Source: an uncultured Bacilli bacterium (GTDB lineage: Bacteria > Bacillota_I > Bacilli_A > RF39 > UBA660). From it: a DNA stretch of 21,313 nt. The notes beneath the pieces were generated by a model. The model saw nothing but the letters and a program-made list of their open reading frames with translations. It searched no databases and was not told where the DNA came from. How positions within the stretch are numbered: the first letter of the stretch is position 1; every line of letters starts with the position of its first letter. The translations under genes were made by a program, and so were the position numbers. The DNA lies in contig CAKOOW010000020.1 in the NCBI GenBank assembly GCA_934098445.1, positions 1 to 21,313 of the forward strand, written 5' to 3'. Positions 1 to 6,047 of this stretch are shown piece by piece.

Positions 1-1102
1 CAATATCATGTAATAAACCTGCTCTTCTGGCTAAAGTAACATTTTCTCCTAGTTCTCCAGCCATCAAACCACAAAGATAAGCAACTTCTTTTGAATGTTT
101 TAAAGCATTTTGACCATAACTAGTTCGATAATTCAAACGCCCAATCGTATTTATTAACTCTGGATCCACTTTACTAAGTCCTAGCTCATAAACAGTACTA
201 TTACCTAAATCTGTTATCTTCGTATTAATATCATTACATACTTTCGTATAAATTTCTTCAATCCTAGTAGGATGAATTCTCCCATCTTTAATTAAAGATT
301 CAATTGTAATTTTAGCAATTTCTCTTCTTAAAGGGTCAAACGATGAAATAACAATAGCTTCTGGGGTATCATCAATTATTAAATCAACTCCCGTGACAGC
401 CTCAATTGTTCTGATATTTCTTCCTTCACGCCCTATTAAACGTCCTTTCATATCATCCGAAGGTAAAGCAATTGTACTAACTGTTTGTTCGTTAGTAACA
501 TCCGATGAGTATCTTTGCATAGCTTCTACAATTATACCCTTAGCAACTTCATGAGCGTTAAGTCTAGCCTTTTGTTCTTCTTCTTTTATATAATCAGCAA
601 TCTCAAAAGACATTTCTTCTTCAACTTTCTTCATTAATATCGTATAAGCTTTTTCTTTCTTTAATTTACTTATTTCTTCTAACTTTTCAGTTTCTTTTTT
701 AATTAAACCATCAATTTTTTCTTCTTTTTCTTGTAACTTTTTTTGTTTATCCAATAAATCTTCATCTTTTTTATCAATATTATTAGAACGACTTTGTAAC
801 AATTCTTCTCTTTTATCTAAACTGTTTTCTCTTTTATCTAAACGATCTTCCATTTCTTTTAATTCTTTTTTTCGTTCTTTAATTTCTTTATCAGTTTCTT
901 CTTTAAGTCTTAAACTCTCTTGTTTTATTTCTGCTAAACTTGTTTTTTTAGCTTCTTCAGCTTTTTTTACTGCTTCACTAATTAAATCAGCAGCTTTAGT
1001 TGTCAAAGCTCTCTTTCTAAAAACATAAATAACGATGACAATTCCTGCCCCCGCAAAAAGTCCCAAAATCAAGAAAACAATGGATGATAAGTTCTCTCCC
1101 AT
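1..1102 (-). CDS. rny: Ribonuclease Y, C-terminus beyond window start
   Basis: RNase Y is a membrane-tethered endoribonuclease that starts mRNA decay in Firmicutes. About 367 codons are visible of a family that is usually near 520 residues. The order is an N-terminal membrane helix (about residues 5-27), a long charged coiled coil rich in Lys and Glu (about 30-190), a KH domain with the signature GRLIGREGRNIR, and the start of the HD domain, cut just after the LLHDI motif, so the catalytic domain is mostly outside the window. The start ATG at 1102 follows a good AAAGGAG eight bases upstream, and a consensus promoter lies at 1142-1170. The gene lies downstream of recA and a penicillin-binding protein gene, as in Bacillus, but has its own transcription start. 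The reading frame runs off the edge with no sign of disruption. Confidence 0.95.
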   Translation of the reverse strand, partial: MGENLSSIVFLILGLFAGAGIVIVIYVFRKRALTTKAADLISEAVKKAEEAKKTSLAEIKQESLRLKEETDKEIKERKKELKEMEDRLDKRENSLDKREELLQSRSNNIDKKDEDLLDKQKKLQEKEEKIDGLIKKETEKLEEISKLKKEKAYTILMKKVEEEMSFEIADYIKEEEQKARLNAHEVAKGIIVEAMQRYSSDVTNEQTVSTIALPSDDMKGRLIGREGRNIRTIEAVTGVDLIIDDTPEAIVISSFDPLRREIAKITIESLIKDGRIHPTRIEEIYTKVCNDINTKITDLGNSTVYELGLSKVDPELINTIGRLNYRTSYGQNALKHSKEVAYLCGLMAGELGENVTLARRAGLLHDI

Positions 1103-1141
1103 ATAATTTTCTCCTTTTAATAGAAATTAATCTACAATTAT

Positions 1142-1170
1142 ATTATAATTAATTTTATCTTTTTTATCAA
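1142..1170 (-). promoter_or_regulatory. Promoter of rny
   Basis: On the minus strand TTGATA (1165-1170) and TATAAT (1142-1147) are separated by exactly 17 bases. The -10 box matches the consensus and the -35 has one or two mismatches. It lies 40 bases ahead of the rny start codon and downstream of the terminator of the preceding gene. Confidence 0.75.
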
Positions 1171-1221
1171 TCTTTTATTTTTCACCAAATTTTCGCTTTT
1201 CTTTATTCATCTTCTACCAAT

Positions 1222-1254
1222 CAAAAAAGATGGTTAAAAACTTTCTCCCCATCT
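1222..1254 (-). terminator. Rho-independent terminator after the penicillin-binding protein gene
   Basis: Read on the minus strand, AGATGG pairs with CCATCT across a 15-base loop and is followed by a run of six T. It lies just downstream of the stop codon at 1278 and before the rny promoter. The stem is short and the loop long, so it is probably only moderately efficient. Confidence 0.6.
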
Positions 1255-1277
1255 CTTATATCAATATCATTAACTGT

Positions 1278-3173
1278 CTAAGAAGTTAATAATTTCTTAT
1301 CACCAGATATTATCTGTTTAACTAACTTTTTCATTATTCTTCGGCGTCCTAAAGTCCCATCATAATTTAACATATAATATTCACTAGTTACTTCATCATA
1401 TCCATACCAAAGAGCAATTGAATAATCATGACTATATAAACAAGCCCAAGAATCCATAATTGCATATTCACTTATTCCTAAAGCATCAGTTCTACTCTTA
1501 GAAATAGTAGTAGTACCAGTCTTACCAGCTACCTCCGATTTACCAACCTCTAAAGTTCCTAAGATTTTACCCGTTTTAACTGCGTATAACAATATTTCAT
1601 TAATATACTTAGCAGTCTTTTCACTGCAAACTCTTTCTTTTTTATAAGTCTTTTCAACCGCTTCATTATTATCGCGATAGATTATCCTGGTATAAGAATA
1701 AGGCTCAATATAAATTCCTCCTCTAGCATAAGTACCGTAAGCTGCCGACATCGTAAGTGGTGAGACACCATCAAAGGCTCCTATCGAAGCCGATTCATAT
1801 AAATTATCACCATAATTAATACCAAAAGCATGGACATAATCAGCAATTTTCTTTTTATCTACTTGTTGGAATATCTTCAAAGCCGGAATGTTTCTCGAAT
1901 CAGATAACGCTTGTTTAATGGTTATATACCCCTTATAATCACGCATAGCATTAACTATCTGTGTACCATCACTATATGCATAAGGAGCATCTAAAACGAT
2001 ATCATTTGGAGTCCCACCATTAAACTCGAAATAAGGTCCATAATCCATAAAAGGCTTAATTGAAGAACCGGGTGCTCTTTTTATCTGAGTTGCGTAATTA
2101 TACTGACGAGCCCCTGTCCTATTTCTACCCCCACCAATGGCTAAAATTGAACCATCACTACTACTAGTTACCGCAATTCCAGCCTGAATAATATCATCTT
2201 TAAAATTTTTCTTATTATCCATTACATCATTAACCGCATCCTGAACCGTAGGATCCAAAGTTGTTTGAATAATCATTGGCACATTATAAGGATTTAAACC
2301 AGTATCTTTAATAACTTCTTTTGTAACCGTATCAATAAAACCTTGATATTTATTTAAATTACTCTTCTTCCCTACTAACATACTACTTACCGAAATATTT
2401 AATGAATCTTGAAGCTGTTCTTCCGTAATATATCCATGCTTATACATCAAATTTAAAACTTCATTTCGTCTTTTAGTTGCATTATAAGTATTAGTATAAG
2501 GATCAAAATCAGAAGGAGCATTAAATAATCCAGCAATCAAGGCAGCCTCAGCTAAATTTATATCTCGAACACTTTTGCCAAAATAATTTTGGCATGCCAT
2601 TTCGACCCCGTAACTATGAGCCCCAAGAAAAGGATAATTAACATATATTTCCAATATCTCTTCTTTCGAATAATTTTTCTCAATTTCAAACATAGATAAA
2701 TAAATATCCGTAAGCTTTCGTACAATTCCTTCGACTCCCGTTGCCACATTTGAAGTAAAAGCTTGTTTTGAAATTTGCATTGTAAGTGTAGAAGCTCCAC
2801 CAGCATTACTATCACCCTTCAAGTGATTAATAACCGCACTCGTAAATCTTATTAGATCGAATCCTTGATGCTGAAAAAACCTTGAATCCTCAGCAGCCAC
2901 TATGGCATCAACTAAGACTTGCGGTAAATCATCATACGAAACAAGCTCCCTATCTTCGCTCCCCAGTCTCGTTATTTCATTACCATTTTTATCAAGCATA
3001 ATGCTAGCCTGACTCATATAAAGATTTTTTTTATCAAAAGTAGGAGCATTCCTAACGATATAATTAATTCCTAACCCAACAAAGATAATAAGACAAAAAA
3101 AGATTAGAAAATTAATGACTACGATAAAATGTCTTTTCTTTTTTCGTTGCTTTTTTTTATTAACTACGTACAC
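1278..3173 (-). CDS. Class A penicillin-binding protein (bifunctional transglycosylase/transpeptidase)
   Basis: This enzyme polymerises glycan strands from lipid II and cross-links their peptides outside the membrane. A basic cytoplasmic stretch (KKKQRKKKR) precedes a membrane helix at about residues 15-40. The glycosyltransferase domain has the EDSRFF motif (Glu95), GGASTLTMQ at 125-133, and the KEEILEIYVN motif near 170-179. The transpeptidase domain has the nucleophile motif SSIK (Ser370, Lys373), SRN (426-428) and KTG (551-553), so both active sites look intact. At 631 residues it is a compact family member with no obvious C-terminal extension. The start is a GTG at 3173 with a G-rich but non-canonical ribosome site; no better upstream start exists in frame. 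In Bacillus the position between recA and rny is held by pbpX, so a PBP here is conserved in spirit but of a different class. Confidence 0.95.
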   Translation of the reverse strand: MYVVNKKKQRKKKRHFIVVINFLIFFCLIIFVGLGINYIVRNAPTFDKKNLYMSQASIMLDKNGNEITRLGSEDRELVSYDDLPQVLVDAIVAAEDSRFFQHQGFDLIRFTSAVINHLKGDSNAGGASTLTMQISKQAFTSNVATGVEGIVRKLTDIYLSMFEIEKNYSKEEILEIYVNYPFLGAHSYGVEMACQNYFGKSVRDINLAEAALIAGLFNAPSDFDPYTNTYNATKRRNEVLNLMYKHGYITEEQLQDSLNISVSSMLVGKKSNLNKYQGFIDTVTKEVIKDTGLNPYNVPMIIQTTLDPTVQDAVNDVMDNKKNFKDDIIQAGIAVTSSSDGSILAIGGGRNRTGARQYNYATQIKRAPGSSIKPFMDYGPYFEFNGGTPNDIVLDAPYAYSDGTQIVNAMRDYKGYITIKQALSDSRNIPALKIFQQVDKKKIADYVHAFGINYGDNLYESASIGAFDGVSPLTMSAAYGTYARGGIYIEPYSYTRIIYRDNNEAVEKTYKKERVCSEKTAKYINEILLYAVKTGKILGTLEVGKSEVAGKTGTTTISKSRTDALGISEYAIMDSWACLYSHDYSIALWYGYDEVTSEYYMLNYDGTLGRRRIMKKLVKQIISGDKKLLTS

Positions 3174-3206
3174 TTCAAGGAGCCCCCATTTCTAAAACTA
3201 TAATTA

Positions 3207-3235
3207 ATAGTAGCACAAGAAATTTCGACTTGCAA
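3207..3235 (-). promoter_or_regulatory. Promoter of the penicillin-binding protein gene
   Basis: Minus-strand TTGCAA (3230-3235), a 17-base spacer and TACTAT (3207-3212), with TG two bases ahead of the -10 (extended -10). It begins only eight bases after the recA stop. No terminator was found after recA, so the gene may be read both from here and from the recA promoter. Confidence 0.7.
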
Positions 3236-3243
3236 GACACGAT

Positions 3244-4302
3244 TTACGATTTTTTTATATTTTTGTCGTTTTCTTTTAGCAAATTATTATTTTTAACATC
3301 ATTAAATTCATAATGCTTTCTAATCTGCAATTCAATGTCATCTAAAAGAGGTTTATTTTTCTCAAAATAACTCTTAGCATTTTCTCTGCCTTGACCTATT
3401 CGTTCCCCTTTATAAGAGTACCAAGCGCCACTTTTAGTCACAATTCCTAAGTCACTAGCTATATCTAACACTTCCCCAATATGACTAACACCATATCCGT
3501 AAATGATATCAACAGAAGCCGTTTTAAATGGAGGAGCCACTTTATTCTTTACAACCTTAATGTTAGTACGATTACCAATAAATTTATCACCATCCTTAAT
3601 TTGTTCACCTCTTCTAATATCTAGACGAACTGAAGCATAGAACTTTAAAGCATTGCCGCCAGTAGTAGTTTCAGGATTACCAAACATGACACCAACTTTT
3701 TCTCTTAACTGGTTAATAAATATGGCCGTTGTCTTAGTCTTATTAATTGATCCTGATAATTTACGTAATGCTTGACTCATCAATCTTGCTTGTAAGCCAA
3801 CATGACTATCACCCATTTCCCCATCAATTTCAGCTTGAGGCACCAAGGCTGCCACCGAATCAATTACAATTATATTAACAACCTCACTACGTACTAAGGC
3901 TTCACAAATTTCTAAGGCTTGTTCTCCCGTATCTGGCTGACTTAATAATAACTCGTTAATATTAACACCTAAATTCTTAGCGTAAGCTGGATCTAAGGCA
4001 TGTTCTGCATCAATGAAAGCTGCTCGTCCTCCTCGTTTTTGTACTTCTGCTATCGCATGTAAAGCAAAAGTCGTTTTACCACTCGATTCAGGACCATATA
4101 TTTCAATAATTCTTCCTTTTGGGTATCCACCAACTCCTAAAGCAATATCTAAAGCCAAGGACCCACTAGGAGTAACTTCAACGTTTAAATGCTCTTGGGA
4201 ACCTAAGCGCATTACTGCCCCTTTTCCAAATTGTTTTTCAATATCAGCTAAAACTTGTTCTAATGCTTTATCTTTATCTTTTTCTACAGTTAAATCTTTC
4301 AT
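3244..4302 (-). CDS. recA: Recombinase RecA
   Basis: RecA forms ATP-dependent filaments on single-stranded DNA, driving strand exchange and repair and activating the SOS response where LexA exists. The 352-residue product is of family size. It has the Walker A motif GPESSGKT at about 70-77, the segment IIVIDSVAALVP for Walker B, and the INQLREKVGVMFG and TTGGNALKFYAS regions typical of the family, with a Lys-rich C-terminal tail. Two ATGs are adjacent (4305 and 4302); AGGAGG at 4309-4314 leaves three bases to the first and six to the second, so I prefer 4302. The gene has its own promoter containing a palindrome (see 4340-4368). Neither cinA nor a lexA gene is adjacent in this window. Confidence 0.98.
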   Translation of the reverse strand: MKDLTVEKDKDKALEQVLADIEKQFGKGAVMRLGSQEHLNVEVTPSGSLALDIALGVGGYPKGRIIEIYGPESSGKTTFALHAIAEVQKRGGRAAFIDAEHALDPAYAKNLGVNINELLLSQPDTGEQALEICEALVRSEVVNIIVIDSVAALVPQAEIDGEMGDSHVGLQARLMSQALRKLSGSINKTKTTAIFINQLREKVGVMFGNPETTTGGNALKFYASVRLDIRRGEQIKDGDKFIGNRTNIKVVKNKVAPPFKTASVDIIYGYGVSHIGEVLDIASDLGIVTKSGAWYSYKGERIGQGRENAKSYFEKNKPLLDDIELQIRKHYEFNDVKNNNLLKENDKNIKKS

Positions 4303-4339
4303 CATAACCCTCCTACATTGTAAAAAATTCTTTAAGTTT

Positions 4340-4368
4340 ATAGTATCATAAGTATATTCTTATGACAA
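4340..4368 (-). promoter_or_regulatory. recA promoter
   Basis: Minus-strand TTGTCA (4363-4368), 17-base spacer, TACTAT (4340-4345), with an extended TG element. It lies 37 bases ahead of the preferred recA start and just downstream of the terminator of the phosphorelay gene, so recA is transcribed separately. Confidence 0.75.
4346..4365. promoter_or_regulatory. Palindrome filling the recA promoter spacer, candidate operator
   Basis: The 20 bases TCATAAGAATATACTTATGA (minus strand) form an inverted repeat with nine of ten base pairs matching. It occupies the entire spacer and overlaps the inner half of the -35 box, the position expected for a repressor site. It does not match the Firmicutes LexA box (CGAAC-N4-GTTCG), and no such box is seen nearby. 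Binding by any protein is inference. Confidence 0.45.
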
Positions 4369-4442
4369 CAAGTTTATTGAGGAAAAAATTATCCCCTCAT
4401 ATATATATATTAGACAAAGATCTCGATTTTTTTTCAAAAAAT

Positions 4443-4480
4443 GAAAAAAAATTGAAAAAAGTCTAAACTTTTTCAATTTT
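4443..4480 (-). terminator. Rho-independent terminator after the Hpt-receiver gene
   Basis: On the minus strand AATTGAAAAAG pairs with CTTTTTTCAATT (one T bulged) around a six-base loop, followed by seven T. The hairpin begins immediately at the stop codon of the upstream gene and separates it from the recA promoter. Confidence 0.75.
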
Positions 4481-5282
4481 ATTTGCTATCAGTCAAATTT
4501 ATTGTCTTATCTAACACTTTTAAGAAATCACTTTTACTAAAAGGTTTAACCAACATATCAACAATATTATAAGTAAAAGCTTTATTAATCATATCTTTAG
4601 AATCCTCTCCTGTAATAATAGAAACTGGAATCTTACTATAGTGATTACTATTCTTTAGATAATCTAAAACCTCAAAACCACCAACATTTGGCATATTTAA
4701 ATCTAAAAGCAACGCTAAAATTTCATACTTATTACTACTAATAATATCTATTGCTTCCTTACCATCAAGAGCCACTAACCCTTTATATTTACCATCTAAT
4801 ACTTTTAAAGCAAAATTATCAACAATCTTAGAATCATCCGCTATTAAAACAACCTTTTCTTTATTTATTTCTTGTGTAGTAGATTGAGGTTTTATTTCAG
4901 GTTCAGGCATTCTTGATAAAGCCTTTTCTCCATTTAAATACCTTTTAACAATCGAAGTCATATGATCAACAGTTTTTAATAAATTATCATATTCTTTTTC
5001 GATAAAATGTTGATTTTCACCCTTGCCAGCCATTTCATGTTGCAAAAAAATTTCTGCTTCTTTTGTGAATCCTAGATATCTAGCATCACTTTTTATAGAA
5101 TGAGCAAAAATCCCATAATTTTGCCAGTTTTCTTGGTCTTTACTATTCTTTAAATTAATTAACTTTTCATCAATTCCATCTAAGTAATCCTGAAAAGTTT
5201 CATTATAAGTATCCATATCCCCAAATAGCTCTAAAGCCTTATCAGTATCTACCCCATTTTGTTTTAAAAAATTAATATCCAT
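4479..5282 (-). CDS. Histidine phosphotransfer (Hpt) - response regulator receiver protein
   Basis: The product appears to be a cytoplasmic phosphorelay component that joins two phospho-accepting modules. Residues 1-118 look like an Hpt helical bundle, with the motif AHSIKSDARYLG carrying the likely phospho-accepting His61. A Pro/Glu-rich linker (about 119-141) leads to a receiver domain at 142-262. The acidic pair Asp149-Asp150, phospho-acceptor Asp194 in LLLDLNMP, Thr224 and Lys246 (VKPF) are all present, so it should be phosphorylatable. There is no kinase, HATPase or DNA-binding output domain, and no kinase gene is next to it. The order Hpt then receiver resembles the ends of hybrid kinases cut loose. 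It follows a 43-residue ORF by four bases with AAAGGA as ribosome site and shares that ORF's promoter. The partner kinase and output are unknown. Confidence 0.85.
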   Translation of the reverse strand: MDINFLKQNGVDTDKALELFGDMDTYNETFQDYLDGIDEKLINLKNSKDQENWQNYGIFAHSIKSDARYLGFTKEAEIFLQHEMAGKGENQHFIEKEYDNLLKTVDHMTSIVKRYLNGEKALSRMPEPEIKPQSTTQEINKEKVVLIADDSKIVDNFALKVLDGKYKGLVALDGKEAIDIISSNKYEILALLLDLNMPNVGGFEVLDYLKNSNHYSKIPVSIITGEDSKDMINKAFTYNIVDMLVKPFSKSDFLKVLDKTINLTDSK

Positions 5283-5286
5283 AATA

Positions 5287-5418
5287 TCAGTCCTTTACTA
5301 TTTTTAAATTATTTACTTCAAAATAAATCCTATAATCACTAAGTTCTTCCATTGTCTTATAAACTTTAGCAATCCCTATTTTATTATTATTATTGTAAAT
5401 ATAAATCTCTTCATACAT
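5287..5418 (-). CDS. Small hypothetical protein, 43 residues, first gene of the Hpt-receiver operon
   Basis: The frame ATG (5418) to TGA (5287) encodes 43 residues beginning MYEEIYIYNNNNKIGIAKVY and rich in Tyr, Asn, Lys and Glu. It lies between a consensus promoter and the Hpt-receiver gene, ending four bases before that gene's ATG, which suggests translational coupling. A GTG three codons upstream (5427) is an alternative start. Directly before it, in the same frame, is a five-codon frame MGLID (5445-5428) preceded by GTGAGG, ending in TAA immediately followed by that GTG. The ribosome site for this ORF itself is weak. I do not recognise a family; it could be untranslated leader. Confidence 0.45.
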   Translation of the reverse strand: MYEEIYIYNNNNKIGIAKVYKTMEELSDYRIYFEVNNLKIVKD

Positions 5419-5463
5419 TTTTTTCACTTAATCAATCAACCCCATTATTCTATCCTCACTTCA

Positions 5464-5492
5464 ATTATAATTTAAAGTTTTTTTTTATGCAA
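5464..5492 (-). promoter_or_regulatory. Promoter of the small ORF / Hpt-receiver operon
   Basis: Minus-strand TTGCAT (5487-5492), 17-base spacer containing a nine-A run, and a perfect TATAAT (5464-5469). It points toward the small ORF whose candidate starts lie at 5418 to 5427. Confidence 0.75.
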
Positions 5493-5521
5493 TAGAAAAA
5501 ACAAAATATTGTAAAATGCCA

Positions 5522-5548
5522 TTGTAATTTTAGTAATAATATTATAAA
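5522..5548 (+). promoter_or_regulatory. Possible promoter of the small membrane protein gene
   Basis: TTGTAA (5522-5527) and TATAAA (5543-5548) with a 15-base spacer, shorter than the 17 bases seen at the other promoters here. The region is AT-rich, so alternative pairings exist and this call is weak. Confidence 0.3.
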
Positions 5549-5573
5549 ATCAACTTAGGATATAGGTGTAAAT

Positions 5574-6035
5574 ATGAATAAAAACAAATATGAATTTAGA
5601 TATCGAAACAAACATTTTTTTAAGCTCTTAATACCTCTTTTTATCTTATTATATATACTTACTGTAATCGTTTTGTATAGATATATATTCTTCATTTACT
5701 TATACATTCCCGCTTGCATTGCGACCGCAATCTTAGTGCTCGTTTGGATATATATAATAAAACCTAAAGCTGAAATAACCAAAGGGGTTTTTGAATTTTT
5801 CAAAGATGAATTTTATTATACTTCTCTTAATAAAACCATAGCGATAAGCTATAAAGAAGTCGAATATATAAAAAAAGAAGAATACCCAGAAAAATTCTTC
5901 TTCTTAAAAAAAGTAAATACTAGATATATTATGAAAATTATTAACGCAGGTACTTTCTATTTTCCTTATTATGATAGTAGCTTAGACAAAGCAATGACAT
6001 TATTAAATAGTCAAATTAAAAAAAGTTCGAAATGA
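5574..6035 (+). CDS. Small membrane protein with two helices and a possible PH-like cytoplasmic domain
   Basis: The 153-residue product has a short basic N-terminus, a membrane helix at about 16-35, a short turn, a second helix at about 39-62, then about 85 soluble residues. The tail alternates short hydrophobic strands (for example IAISYKEVEYI and RYIMKIINAGTFYFPYY), which resembles bacterial PH-like (YcxB/YdbT-type) domains that follow a helical hairpin. That is a pattern-based guess and no function follows from it. The start ATG at 5574 has an AGGTG ribosome site. It is the only protein gene on the plus strand, diverges from the Hpt-receiver operon, and its stop lies inside the shared terminator at 6018-6044. 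Confidence 0.75.
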   Translation: MNKNKYEFRYRNKHFFKLLIPLFILLYILTVIVLYRYIFFIYLYIPACIATAILVLVWIYIIKPKAEITKGVFEFFKDEFYYTSLNKTIAISYKEVEYIKKEEYPEKFFFLKKVNTRYIMKIINAGTFYFPYYDSSLDKAMTLLNSQIKKSSK

Positions 6036-6044
6036 ACTTTTTTT
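6018..6044. terminator. Bidirectional terminator between convergent genes
   Basis: AAAAAAAGTTC pairs perfectly with GAACTTTTTTT across the loop GAAAT, an 11-bp stem with an A run on one side and a T run on the other. It can therefore end transcripts from the plus-strand membrane protein gene (whose TGA it contains) and from the minus-strand cysteine-rich gene ending at 6048. Confidence 0.85.
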
Positions 6045-6047
6045 AAT

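Noticed and set aside
4013..4351. 112-codon plus-strand open frame antisense to recA
   Set aside because: It lies wholly opposite the strongly conserved recA coding region and promoter and has no ribosome site or recognisable sequence, so it is a shadow frame.
4401..4415. TA dinucleotide run as a replication origin element
   Set aside because: It is a short isolated run near a terminator with no DnaA-box cluster or origin genes around it.
4306..4478. LexA (SOS) box of the Firmicutes type before recA
   Set aside because: No CGAAC-N4-GTTCG-like sequence is present; only the unrelated palindrome in the promoter spacer was found.
6033..6035. TGA read as tryptophan (mycoplasma code)
   Set aside because: Tryptophans in conserved proteins are written TGG, and TGA ends two frames at sensible places (5287, 6033), one of them inside a terminator hairpin.
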